From Streptomyces sp. yr375 (GTDB taxonomy: Bacteria > Actinomycetota > Actinomycetes > Streptomycetales > Streptomycetaceae), in assembly GCF_900110755.1 (NCBI RefSeq), contig NZ_FOFF01000005.1:186001-250000 (forward strand): a stretch of 64,000 nucleotides of DNA, in the 5' to 3' direction. Shown here one piece after another: positions 1-7,978 of the stretch (positions within the stretch are counted from its first letter, which is position 1; every line of letters begins with the position of its first letter). Below the pieces are notes generated by a model. That model was given only the letters and a program-made list of their open reading frames with translations. It had not been told where the DNA came from and did not search any database. The position numbers and the translations under genes were made by a program.

Positions 1-874
1 TGCCGCCGATCTCCACCGGCTCCTTGGCGTAGCGGAACGCCGTCGTCTCCACCGGCCCCTCGTAGCGGAGCATCTCCTCCACCGCGTTCTCCAGCAGCGA
101 CCAGTCGCCGCGCAGCGCCGCCAACTGGTCCGGGTGGCGCAGCAGGGCGAGGGTGCCGCCGGACAGCAGGTTGGCGGCCGTCTCGTAGCCGGCCACCAGC
201 AGCAGGAAGGCCATGCCGAGCATCTCCTCGGCGGCGAGCCCGTCCTCTTCCCCGTCGAGGTGACCGGCGAGCGCGCTCAGCAGGTCCTCGCCGGGCGCGC
301 GCCGCTTGGCCGCGACGAGGTCGGCGAGGTATCCCGTCATGGCCTGGGCCGCGGCTCCGGCGACCTCGGGCCGGGTGAAGTCGGTGCTCTCCAGGTACCA
401 GTCGTGGAACGTCTTGCGATCGCTCGCCGGCACACCGAGCAGCTCGCAGATCACGGCCAGCGGCAACGGCAGCGCGAACGACTCGACCAGGTCCGCGCGG
501 CCCGACGGCAACATGGCGTCCACCAGTTCGTCCGCGATCCGCTGCACCTCGGGGCGCAGCGCCTCGATGCGCCGGGACGTGAACTCCCGCGCCACCAGCC
601 CCCGCAGCCGGGTGTGCTGCGGCGGGTCCGTCTGCACCATGTTCAGGCCGATCGAGTTGCCGCCGTCGTCCTGCCACCCGGCCGAGTGCCTGATGTCGTT
701 GGACAGCCGCGCGTCGGCCAGCGCCGACCGCGCCTCCGAGTGCCCGACGACGAGCCAGAACTCCCCCGACGCCGCCGTCCGCACCCGGTGCACCGGCCCC
801 TGCGCGCGCATCCGCCCGTACACCGGATACGGATCGTCGACGAAGGTCCGGCCGAGCGCCGACAGATCTTGCAT
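1..874 (-). CDS. Cytochrome P450, C-terminus cut off by the window edge
   Basis: Reading the minus strand from the ATG at 874 gives an open frame that runs off the left edge (about 291 residues visible). It begins MQDLSALGRTFVDDPYPVYG. It has the I-helix oxygen-binding motif AGYETAAN and the K-helix ExxR motif (EMLR, in EEMLRYEGP). The heme-thiolate loop would lie beyond position 1. The soluble class I bacterial P450 layout suggests a tailoring hydroxylase needing ferredoxin; the substrate is unknown. The gene is divergent from the TetR regulator at 1018, and two palindromes in the shared intergenic region suggest repression by it. No strong Shine-Dalgarno is visible before the chosen start. 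Confidence 0.9.
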   Translation of the reverse strand, partial: MQDLSALGRTFVDDPYPVYGRMRAQGPVHRVRTAASGEFWLVVGHSEARSALADARLSNDIRHSAGWQDDGGNSIGLNMVQTDPPQHTRLRGLVAREFTSRRIEALRPEVQRIADELVDAMLPSGRADLVESFALPLPLAVICELLGVPASDRKTFHDWYLESTDFTRPEVAGAAAQAMTGYLADLVAAKRRAPGEDLLSALAGHLDGEEDGLAAEEMLGMAFLLLVAGYETAANLLSGGTLALLRHPDQLAALRGDWSLLENAVEEMLRYEGPVETTAFRYAKEPVEIGG

Positions 875-935
875 GCCATCAAATCCCGTTACGGACAACG
901 GTGTTCCTCGCTTCGAATGCGCCGGGGCGGATGAG

Positions 936-951
936 CGGGGAGTACTCCCCG
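936..951. promoter_or_regulatory. Candidate TetR operator 1 (perfect palindrome)
   Basis: CGGGGAGTACTCCCCG is a perfect 16-bp inverted repeat in the P450/TetR intergenic region. A near-identical second copy lies 43 bp away centre to centre, about four helical turns, so two dimers could bind one DNA face. TetR-family repressors usually bind such palindromes next to their own gene. Confidence 0.6.
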
Positions 952-978
952 GTTGACGGCGCGACCCTAGCAATGAAA

Positions 979-994
979 CGGGGAGCTGTCCCCG
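979..994. promoter_or_regulatory. Candidate TetR operator 2 (imperfect palindrome)
   Basis: CGGGGAGCTGTCCCCG repeats the GGGGA-n4-TCCCC architecture of the site at 936. It lies just upstream of a TAGGGT -10-like box at 1005-1010, seven bases before the TetR start codon, so occupancy would block the regulator's promoter. Confidence 0.55.
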
Positions 995-1017
995 GTTTTG
1001 GTGTTAGGGTGCCGCCC

Positions 1018-1728
1018 ATGGCCGGCGGAGAAGCACCACTAGCACCCCAGCGCAGGCGCAGCGACGCGCGCCGCAACCGCGAGACGCTGCTCGCCGCCGC
1101 CCGGGAGATCTACGCCGAACGCGGTGTGGACGCCCCGCTGGACGACATCGCCCGCCGGGCCGGCGTCGGCAACGCCACGCTGTACCGGCACTTCACCGAC
1201 CGGGCCGAACTGATCGAGACCGTCTTCCACGACGTACTGGCCCCGATCGTGGCCGCGGCCCGCGAGACCCGCGACCGGGCGGACGCCTGGCACGGCCTCA
1301 CCGCCTACCTGGACCACGTCTTCACCCTGCTGGCCGCCGACCGGGGCGCCGGCGACCTGATGACCACCGGCATCCGGGGCGTGCCCACGCTCGACACCCT
1401 GCGCGAGGAGAACCGGCGCACGCTGGAGACGCTGCTGCTGCGCGGCCAGGAACAGCGCACGATCCGCCCCGACCTCACCGTCGAGGACCTGCTGTTCCTG
1501 CTGGCGGCGCTGGGCCGGGCCACGCCCGCCGCCCCCGGGTCCTGGCGCCGCCATCTGGCCCTGATGCTGGACGGCCTGCGCCCCGAAGCCGCCCACCCGC
1601 TGCCCGAACCGCCGCTCGGCCCGGAGCAGTTCGAGGCCGCCCTGCACCGCCTCGGCACCGCTCCGCAGGCGTCGGACCGGCCGGAGAAGTCCCCTCGTCC
1701 ACCGAGATCGGAGACCCCCGCTTCATGA
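1018..1728 (+). CDS. TetR/AcrR family transcriptional regulator
   Basis: A 236-residue protein. The N-terminal TetR helix-turn-helix covers about residues 20-66, with the signature ARRAGVGNATLYRHF, followed by a helical ligand-binding domain. The ATG at 1018 is preferred: there is no Shine-Dalgarno but a TAGGGT box sits seven bases upstream, consistent with a leaderless transcript. The frame stays open upstream, but that extension would run through the operators. The stop overlaps the next ATG by four bases (ATGA), so it is translationally coupled to the acyltransferase. It probably represses itself, the acyltransferase and the divergent P450; the ligand is unknown. Confidence 0.92.
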   Translation: MAGGEAPLAPQRRRSDARRNRETLLAAAREIYAERGVDAPLDDIARRAGVGNATLYRHFTDRAELIETVFHDVLAPIVAAARETRDRADAWHGLTAYLDHVFTLLAADRGAGDLMTTGIRGVPTLDTLREENRRTLETLLLRGQEQRTIRPDLTVEDLLFLLAALGRATPAAPGSWRRHLALMLDGLRPEAAHPLPEPPLGPEQFEAALHRLGTAPQASDRPEKSPRPPRSETPAS

Positions 1729-3023
1729 CCCACCAGCGCCCCATATCGCCGTTCGAGAGCGTCTACTTCGTGGACCTGGGAGCCGCGGGCCTCCCCCTGT
1801 ACGACATGGCCGTGTTCGTGGACTGCCTGGTGCGCGGCCGGCTGGACCCGGCGCTGCTGCGGCGGGCGCTCGGCCTGCTGACCGAGCGCCATCCGATGCT
1901 GCGCTCCGAGGTGGCGGACGGCGACACAGGGCTCCTGCTGCGGGTCCGGGACCGGGTCGAACCGCCGCTCACCGTGCTCGACGGCATCGAGGACACCTAC
2001 GCCGAACTGATCAACACGCGGCCCGACTGGACCGAGAGCCTGCTGCACGCCTGGCTGCTGACCGACGGCGAGCGCAGTCAGGTCGTGCTCGGCGTCCACC
2101 ACGGGGTGATCGACGGCCGCTCGGTCTTCCCCCTGCTCGACGAGTTCTGGCGGTACTACAGCGCCCTGGCGGCCGGCGCGAGCCCGTCCGTGGAGCGGCG
2201 CGAGGCGCTGCCCGAGGCCATCGACACCCGGCTGGCCGGCACGCTGCCGGACGCGGAGATCGACGCGCTGGTCGACGCGATCGCGCAGGGCGCGGGGGCC
2301 GACGTCAAGCCCGCCGCCCTGCCCACCGAAGGGGTGGGCCGCCCCGACCGGCCCGACGCGGCGCGCCGTTTCGTGGTCGACCGGCTGGAGTTCTCCGAGG
2401 AGACCACCGACGCCGTGGCGGCCGCCGCCCGGAGTCGCGGGGTGAGCGTCAACAGCCTCGTCACGGAGCTGCTCCTGACCGCCGTACGCGCCCAACTCGC
2501 GCCGGAACACGGCCCGTTGACGATGACCTGCGGGCACGCGGTCGACCTGCGCACCCGGCTGACGCCCGAGCTGCCGCGCGCCACCACGCTCAACTGCGTC
2601 ACCGGCCTGCAGACCACGCTGACCGTCGGCCACGACGACCCGCCGGGGGCGGTGGGCCGGGAGGTGGCCGGCCAGATGACCGGCGCGCTGGCCCGGCGCG
2701 ACCCCGAGCGGTCCCTCCTTGCCGCGCTGCGGGCCGGCGCGCGGGGCATCCCGGTGCCCGTGCCGGTCGTCAGCTACGGCATCTCCAACCTCGGCCGGAT
2801 CCCCGCGCCACCCGTCCCGCAGGACGTACGGCTGCTGCGCTTCGGCGCGACGGGCAACGCGCCGGGCATGCCGCCCAAGATCCTGGTCGCGGGCCTCGGC
2901 GGCCGACTGCTCGTGCAGAACGAGTACGACGCCTGGACCTACGCCCCCGAACAGATGCGGCGCGTGCGCGAGGCGCTGCGCGGATCGCTGTCCGCCTTTG
3001 GTGAGCCACGGCTCACGTCATAG
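1725..3023 (+). CDS. Condensation-domain-like acyltransferase (PapA family fold)
   Basis: 432 residues. The HHxxxDG catalytic motif (HHGVIDG, residues 125-131) places it in the superfamily of nonribosomal condensation domains, PapA5 and alcohol acyltransferases. It is stand-alone, with no carrier or adenylation domain, so esterification of a hydroxyl by an acyl-CoA or acyl-carrier thioester is expected. The DFGWG structural motif was not recognised. It is co-transcribed with the TetR gene through an ATGA overlap. A second protein of the same type lies in the terpenoid cluster at 26601, with only limited visible sequence similarity. Substrates are unknown; a partner role with the P450 at 1-874 is inference. 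Confidence 0.85.
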   Translation: MTHQRPISPFESVYFVDLGAAGLPLYDMAVFVDCLVRGRLDPALLRRALGLLTERHPMLRSEVADGDTGLLLRVRDRVEPPLTVLDGIEDTYAELINTRPDWTESLLHAWLLTDGERSQVVLGVHHGVIDGRSVFPLLDEFWRYYSALAAGASPSVERREALPEAIDTRLAGTLPDAEIDALVDAIAQGAGADVKPAALPTEGVGRPDRPDAARRFVVDRLEFSEETTDAVAAAARSRGVSVNSLVTELLLTAVRAQLAPEHGPLTMTCGHAVDLRTRLTPELPRATTLNCVTGLQTTLTVGHDDPPGAVGREVAGQMTGALARRDPERSLLAALRAGARGIPVPVPVVSYGISNLGRIPAPPVPQDVRLLRFGATGNAPGMPPKILVAGLGGRLLVQNEYDAWTYAPEQMRRVREALRGSLSAFGEPRLTS

Positions 3024-3068
3024 AGTGAGGCCCGCCCAGCTCCGGCCCCCCGAGGGAGAGAACCAGCC

Positions 3069-3350
3069 GTGATCACCGCGATCGTCCTCATCAAGACCAG
3101 CGTGGACCGGATCCCCGAGATCGCCGAACGGATCGCCTCCCTGGAGTCCGTGAGCGAGGTCTTCTCCGTCACCGGGACCTACGACCTGATCGCCATGGTC
3201 CGGGTCAAGCAGCACGAGGACCTGGCGGAGGTCATCCCGGGCAGCATCAGCAAGATCCCCGGGGTGGAGGGGACGGACACGCACGTCGCCTTCCGCACGT
3301 ACTCGCAGCACGACCTGGAGGCGGCGTTCGCGATCGGGCTGGACTCCTGA
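3069..3350 (+). CDS. Stand-alone Lrp/AsnC ligand-binding (RAM) domain protein
   Basis: 93 residues matching only the C-terminal RAM domain of Lrp/AsnC regulators: the beta-alpha-beta pattern with VSEVFSVTGTYDLIAMVRV and a conserved TYDL core. The DNA-binding helix-turn-helix is absent, so this is not a transcription factor by itself. Such stand-alone domains form ring oligomers and sense amino acids or partner with full Lrp proteins. It is preceded by a purine-rich GAGGGAGAG Shine-Dalgarno. It is convergent with the cysteine desulfurase-like gene and widely conserved in Streptomyces at this locus. Confidence 0.9.
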   Translation: MITAIVLIKTSVDRIPEIAERIASLESVSEVFSVTGTYDLIAMVRVKQHEDLAEVIPGSISKIPGVEGTDTHVAFRTYSQHDLEAAFAIGLDS

Positions 3351-3392
3351 CCGCCTGACCACGCCCGAACACCGCCCCCGGCGGCCGGTCTG

Positions 3393-4766
3393 CTACACCG
3401 CCGGGACGCAGCGGCCGCCTTCCGTCCGGTACTGCCACCGCGCGCCGTCGGCGACCAGTTCGCGCACCGCGTCGACGAAGCGCTCCACGTGCTCGTCGGG
3501 GGTGCCGGCGCCGAAGCTGACCCGGATCGCGTTGAGGGACTTCTCGCCCGGTGCCGCCTCGGGGGCCCCGCACTCGCCCTGGGTCTGCGGGTCGCTGCCC
3601 AGCAGGGTGCGGACCAGCGGGTGGGCGCAGAACAGGCCGTCGCGGACGCCGATGCCGTACTCGGCGGAGAGCGCGGCGGCGAAGTGGGAGCTGTTCCAGC
3701 CCTCGACGACGAACGAGAGCACGCCGACCCGGGGGGCGTCGTCGCCGAACAGGGACAACACCCTGACCTGCGGCACCTCGGCCAGGCCCGCCCGCACCTT
3801 CGCGATCAGGTACTCCTCGCGGGCCACCAGCGCGTCGAAGCCGGCCTCGGTGAGCGCCGTGCACGCCGAGGCGATGGAGTACGCGCCGATCACGTTCGGC
3901 GAGCCGGCCTCGTGGCGGGCGGCGCTCTCGTGCCACTCCACGTCCACGCCCCCGTCCGCGCGCCGCGTCACCTTGCGGCTCGCGCCGCCGCCCGCGAGGT
4001 AGGGGTCGGCCGCGACCAGCCAGTCGGCCCGCCCGGCCAGGACACCGGAGCCGAACGGGGCGTACAGCTTGTGCCCGGAGAAGGCGACCCAGTCAACGTC
4101 GAGGTCACGGACGGAGACCGGGTGGTGGGGCGCCAACTGGGCGGCGTCCAGGACGATCCGGGCGCCGTGCGCGTGGGCGGCGGCGGCCAGTTCACGCACC
4201 GGCCACAGCTCGCCGGTGACGTTCGACGCGCCGGTGACGCAGACCAGGGCCGGGCCCTGCGGCTCGCGGTCGGCGAGGGCCCGCTCCAGGGTCTCGACGG
4301 CCTGGCGCGGGGTGCGCGGGGCGTCGAGGTAGGTCACCCGGGCGTCCTGCCAGGGCAGCAGCGAGGCGTGGTGCTCGGTCTCGAAGACGAAGACCTGGCA
4401 GTCGGCGGGCAGCGCCCGCGCCAGCAGGTTGAGGGAGTCCGTCGTCGAGCGGGTGAAGACCAACTGGTCGTCGGGGCGGCAGTCGAGGAACTCCTCGACC
4501 GTGCGGCGGGCGTTCTCGAAGAGGTCCGTGGAGAGCTGGGAGAGGTAGCCGGCACCCCGGTGGACACTGCCGTAGTACGGGGCGTAGGCCGCCACGTCGT
4601 CCCAGACGCGCTGGAGGGCGGGGGCGCTGGCCGCGTAGTCGAGCGCCGCGTAGGTGACCTCGCCGCCCGTCACGAGCGGGACGGTGACATCCCGTCCCAG
4701 AACGGGCAGCGGGGCACAAAGGGGCTGGGCCGAGACAGCGGTGGAGGCAGCACTGGAGACAGACAT
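3393..4766 (-). CDS. Class V aminotransferase / SufS-like cysteine desulfurase
   Basis: 457 residues. It has the PLP-enzyme class V fold with the Schiff-base lysine in SGHKLYAP (about K233), an upstream ETEHHASLLPW segment, and a cysteine in the C-terminal GLFCAHPLV loop where SufS-type enzymes keep the catalytic cysteine. The ATG at 4766 has a GGGAG ribosome site about 9 bases upstream. The 5' leader carries a SAM-IV riboswitch, so expression should fall when S-adenosylmethionine is abundant, which ties the enzyme to sulfur amino-acid metabolism. It may mobilise sulfur from cysteine or act on a related amino acid; the exact substrate cannot be read from the sequence. Confidence 0.88.
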   Translation of the reverse strand: MSVSSAASTAVSAQPLCAPLPVLGRDVTVPLVTGGEVTYAALDYAASAPALQRVWDDVAAYAPYYGSVHRGAGYLSQLSTDLFENARRTVEEFLDCRPDDQLVFTRSTTDSLNLLARALPADCQVFVFETEHHASLLPWQDARVTYLDAPRTPRQAVETLERALADREPQGPALVCVTGASNVTGELWPVRELAAAAHAHGARIVLDAAQLAPHHPVSVRDLDVDWVAFSGHKLYAPFGSGVLAGRADWLVAADPYLAGGGASRKVTRRADGGVDVEWHESAARHEAGSPNVIGAYSIASACTALTEAGFDALVAREEYLIAKVRAGLAEVPQVRVLSLFGDDAPRVGVLSFVVEGWNSSHFAAALSAEYGIGVRDGLFCAHPLVRTLLGSDPQTQGECGAPEAAPGEKSLNAIRVSFGAGTPDEHVERFVDAVRELVADGARWQYRTEGGRCVPAV

Positions 4767-4944
4767 GACGGGGCTCCCGTGAGAGGAAAGAGGAACGGCG
4801 CGGCGGACGGAGCGCGGCGGCCGGAAAAAAGGGGTGTGCGGAGGCGGGGCGGTAGCCCTATCGCATTCGCTTGCTCACGGAAGACTCCCTCGAGACCCAG
4901 GACCCCTGGACTGCGTTCGCTCGACGAGCGGGAGGGGTCCGCGC

Positions 4945-5055
4945 TTGCCGTAGACCTCACTGCCTACGACCTGGTCTTCACCCGGGGCACCCCGCCACGG
5001 ACGGAGGGTTGCCGGACAGTCGGCCGGGGCCTCATGACTGTCACTCATGACCTGA
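4945..5055 (-). promoter_or_regulatory. SAM-IV riboswitch
   Basis: On the minus strand the leader contains, in order, GGTCATGAGTG, GCCCCGGCCGACTG, CCGGCAACCCTCC, GGCGGGGTGCCCCGGGTGA and AAGACCAGG. This order and spacing match the SAM-IV aptamer as I remember it. The outer helix forms from GGTC and GACC, and CCCCGG-type segments provide the core helices and pseudoknot. It lies about 180 bases upstream of the desulfurase start. No clear intrinsic terminator follows, so control may act by ribosome-site sequestration; that last point is inference. Confidence 0.85.
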
Positions 5056-5078
5056 TACAGGAACGTACGTGAAGTGAT

Positions 5079-5116
5079 CGCGGTCCCGCAACCCGTGTCC
5101 GGATCGCGGGACCGCG
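5079..5116 (-). terminator. Intrinsic terminator hairpin after trpD
   Basis: An 11-bp inverted repeat, CGCGGTCCCGC and GCGGGACCGCG, with a 16-base loop lies 11 bases beyond the trpD stop. It separates trpD from the riboswitch leader on the same strand. There is no U-tract, as is usual in Streptomyces. Confidence 0.6.
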
Positions 5117-5126
5117 CCACCACCGG

Positions 5127-6191
5127 CTACGCGTTGCTGGCGGCCACCCAGCGCTCCAGGGACCGCTTGGCCGCGCCGGAGTCGATCGACTCCGCCGCCT
5201 TGGCCATACCGTCCCGCAACTGCCCCGCCAGCGGCCCGCCGCCCGGTTCGAGCGCCACGAGCGCCGCCGCCGAGTTCAGCAGCACGGCGTCGCGCACCGG
5301 GCCCGGGTCGCCCTCCAGGAGGCGGCGGGCCACCTCCGCGTTGTACGACGGGTCGCCGCCGCGCAGGGCCTCCACCGGGACCAGGTCGAGGCCGACGTCC
5401 CGCGGGTCGAAGGCCTCCTCGGCGACCTTGCCGTCGCGGACCACCCACACCCGGGAGGTGGCCGTCGTGGTCAGCTCGTCCAGACCGTCGTCGCCCCGGA
5501 AGACCAGCGACGAGTTGCCGCGCTCGGCGAAGACGCCCGCGACGACCGGCGCCATCCGCGGGTCCGCGACCCCGACCGCCTGGCTGCGCACCTTCGCCGG
5601 GTTGGTCAGCGGGCCGAGCACGTTGAACACCGTACGGATGCCCAACTGGCCGCGCGCCGCGCCCACATGACGCAGCGCCGGATGGAACTTGATCGCGAAG
5701 CAGAAGGTGATCCCGGCCTCCTGTGCCACCTCCGCCACCCGCCCCGGCGTCAACTCCAGATTGACGCCGAGCCTCTCCAGGACGTCCGAGGCACCGGACG
5801 CGGAGGACGCGGCCCGGTTGCCGTGCTTGACGACCGTGGCGCCCGTGCCGGCCACGACGATCGACGACATCGTGGAGATGTTGACCGTCTTCGCGCCGTC
5901 GCCGCCGGTGCCGACGATGTCGACGGTCGGCCCCGGCACCTCGATCAGGTTGGCGTGCTCGTACATCGCCCGGACCAGCCCGTTGATCTCCTCGACGGTC
6001 TCGCCCTTGGCGCGCAGCGCCACCACGAACCCGGCGATCTGCGCGTCGCTCGCCTCACCGCGCATGATCCGGTCCAGCGCCCAGAACGTGGCGTCCGCGC
6101 CCAGGTCACGGCCGGACAGCAGGCCGTTCAGCACCTCGGGCCAGGAACGGCCCGCCGCGGTGTCGCCTCCAGCGGGGGTCACAGCGCTCAT
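5127..6191 (-). CDS. trpD: Anthranilate phosphoribosyltransferase
   Basis: 354 residues from the ATG at 6191. It transfers phosphoribose from PRPP to anthranilate in tryptophan biosynthesis. The PRPP-binding [14 protein letters not shown] motif and the KHGNRAASS loop are both intact, and the length is normal. The frame remains open about 26 codons further upstream; the start at MSAVTPAGG matches the usual family N-terminus better. No other trp genes are adjacent. It follows the qcr operon on the same strand but is separated from it by a strong terminator. In Streptomyces this gene sits beside qcrB, as here. Confidence 0.95.
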   Translation of the reverse strand: MSAVTPAGGDTAAGRSWPEVLNGLLSGRDLGADATFWALDRIMRGEASDAQIAGFVVALRAKGETVEEINGLVRAMYEHANLIEVPGPTVDIVGTGGDGAKTVNISTMSSIVVAGTGATVVKHGNRAASSASGASDVLERLGVNLELTPGRVAEVAQEAGITFCFAIKFHPALRHVGAARGQLGIRTVFNVLGPLTNPAKVRSQAVGVADPRMAPVVAGVFAERGNSSLVFRGDDGLDELTTTATSRVWVVRDGKVAEEAFDPRDVGLDLVPVEALRGGDPSYNAEVARRLLEGDPGPVRDAVLLNSAAALVALEPGGGPLAGQLRDGMAKAAESIDSGAAKRSLERWVAASNA

Positions 6192-6272
6192 AGCCGCTCC
6201 TGTGTCTGTCGTCGTGTGTCGTACGTCGTGAGAACGATGCGAACCCCACCCTATCCAGCCCATGGGCACGGC

Positions 6273-6307
6273 AAAGGGCCCCGTCCGAAGACCGGACGGG
6301 GCCCTTT
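6273..6307 (-). terminator. Strong intrinsic terminator after qcrB
   Basis: A perfect 15-bp stem, AAAGGGCCCCGTCCG and CGGACGGGGCCCTTT, with a five-base loop. It sits between the qcrB stop (6341) and trpD, and should end the ctaE-qcrCAB transcript. The A- and T-ended arms make it potentially bidirectional. Confidence 0.85.
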
Positions 6308-6340
6308 GGGCCGGCGTGGCGACGCCTGGTGATCAGGTGA

Positions 6341-7978
6341 TCAGTGGTGGCCGTGGCCGCTCGTGATCTCCTTGTACTCCTCGACAGTCGGCTTCGGGAT
6401 CTGCTGGTCCTCGCCGAAGTACGCGCCGCTGATCTTGGCGCGGAGCCGCTCCTTGCCCGTCACCTTGCGCGCGACGCCGTTCTCGTCGACCGAGGGGCCG
6501 ATCGCGGCCGGCGCGTACTGCTCGTGCGCGGTGAGGGTGTGCAACTGCTCCTGGCTGAGCGGCTCGTGGATCTCGATGAACTCACCGTGCGGCAGGCGCT
6601 TGATGGTGCCGGTCTCCCGACCGTGCAGCACCTTCTCCCGGTCCCGGCGCTGCAGGCCGAGGCAGATCCGCTTGGTGAAGACGTACGCGATGACCGGTCC
6701 GACGAAGAAGAAGATCCGGACGAACCAGGTGATCGCGTTGATCGACAGGTGGAAGTGGGTGGCCCACAGGTCGTTGCCACCGCCGACCAGCGTGATCATG
6801 TACATCGTGACCCAGGCGACGCCCAGCGCCGTACGGGTCGGCGCGTTGCGCGGGCGGTCCAGGATGTGGTGCTCGCGCTTGTCGCCGGTGATCCAGGACT
6901 CGATGAACGGGTAGGCCGCCAGCGCGCCGAGGACCACACCGAACAGGACCAGCGGGATGAACACGCCCAGCACGAGCGTGTGACCCCAGAGGTTGATCTC
7001 CCAGCCCGGCATGAAGCGGATCAGACCCTCGGCGAAGCCCATGTACCAGTCGGGCTGGGCGCCGGTCGACACCTGGTCCGGACGGTAGGGGCCCATGGCC
7101 CAGATCGGGTTGATCTGCGCGACGGCCGCGATGACCGCGATGACACCGAAGACCAGGAAGAAGAAGCCTCCGGCCTTCGCCATGTACACCGGCAGCAGCG
7201 GCATGCCGACGACGTTCTTGTTGCTCTTGCCGGGGCCCGCGAACTGCGTGTGCTTGTGGTAGAAGACCAGGATCAGGTGGCCCACCATCAGGCCGAGCAT
7301 GATGCCCGGCAGCAGCAGGATGTGGATCGAGTAGAACCGCGCCACGAAGTCGTGGCCCGGGAACTCCCCGCCGAACAGGAACATCGAGATGTACGTGCCG
7401 ACGATCGGCATCGACAGGATGGCGCCCTGGGTGAAGCGGACACCGGTGCCGGAGAGCAGGTCGTCCGGGAGCGAGTAACCGGTGAAACCGGTGAACATGC
7501 CCAGGACGAACAGCAGGAAGCCGAACAGCCAGTTGATCTCACGCGGCTTGCGGAACGCGCCCGTGAAGAACACGCGCATCATGTGCACGAACATGCCGGC
7601 GAGGAAGATCAGCGCCGCCCAGTGGTGGATCTGCCGGATGAGCAGACCGCCGCGCACGTCGAACGAGATGTGCAGGGTCGAGCTGAACGCCTCGGACATC
7701 AACTGTCCCTGGAGCGGGACGTAACTGCCGTGGTACTCCACCTCGTTCATCGACGGGTGGAAGAACAGCGTCAGATACACACCCGTCAGGATGATGATGA
7801 TGAAGCTGTACATGCACACTTCGCCCAGCATGAACGACCAGTGGTCGGGGAAGATCTTGCGCATGTTGGCCTTGGCCAGGGAGTAGATCCCGAGCCGGCC
7901 GTCGGCCCAGTCGGCGACACGTTCGCCGGCCGGTGCCTTCCCGCGTTCGCGGGGCTCTGTGGTCTCTGTGGTGCTCAT
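6341..7978 (-). CDS. qcrB: Cytochrome bc1 complex cytochrome b subunit
   Basis: 545 residues, an integral membrane protein with multiple hydrophobic helices. It is the di-heme, quinol-oxidising core of the actinobacterial bc1 complex, which couples menaquinol oxidation to the aa3 oxidase. The PDDLLSGTG region and the heme-ligand helices (HHWAALIF, HILLLPGIMLGLMVGHLILV) are visible. The extended C-terminus past the eighth helix is typical of actinobacteria. The ATG at 7978 overlaps the qcrA stop by four bases. The C-terminus ends in a His-rich SGHGHH. Confidence 0.97.
   Translation of the reverse strand: MSTTETTEPRERGKAPAGERVADWADGRLGIYSLAKANMRKIFPDHWSFMLGEVCMYSFIIIILTGVYLTLFFHPSMNEVEYHGSYVPLQGQLMSEAFSSTLHISFDVRGGLLIRQIHHWAALIFLAGMFVHMMRVFFTGAFRKPREINWLFGFLLFVLGMFTGFTGYSLPDDLLSGTGVRFTQGAILSMPIVGTYISMFLFGGEFPGHDFVARFYSIHILLLPGIMLGLMVGHLILVFYHKHTQFAGPGKSNKNVVGMPLLPVYMAKAGGFFFLVFGVIAVIAAVAQINPIWAMGPYRPDQVSTGAQPDWYMGFAEGLIRFMPGWEINLWGHTLVLGVFIPLVLFGVVLGALAAYPFIESWITGDKREHHILDRPRNAPTRTALGVAWVTMYMITLVGGGNDLWATHFHLSINAITWFVRIFFFVGPVIAYVFTKRICLGLQRRDREKVLHGRETGTIKRLPHGEFIEIHEPLSQEQLHTLTAHEQYAPAAIGPSVDENGVARKVTGKERLRAKISGAYFGEDQQIPKPTVEEYKEITSGHGHH

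Noticed and set aside
901..1017. N-terminal extension of the TetR protein
   Set aside because: Would translate the operator region and lacks family similarity; the ATG at 1018 fits the family.
4875..5123. 82-codon frame upstream of the desulfurase as a leader peptide
   Set aside because: It runs straight through the SAM-IV aptamer, whose structure explains the sequence better.
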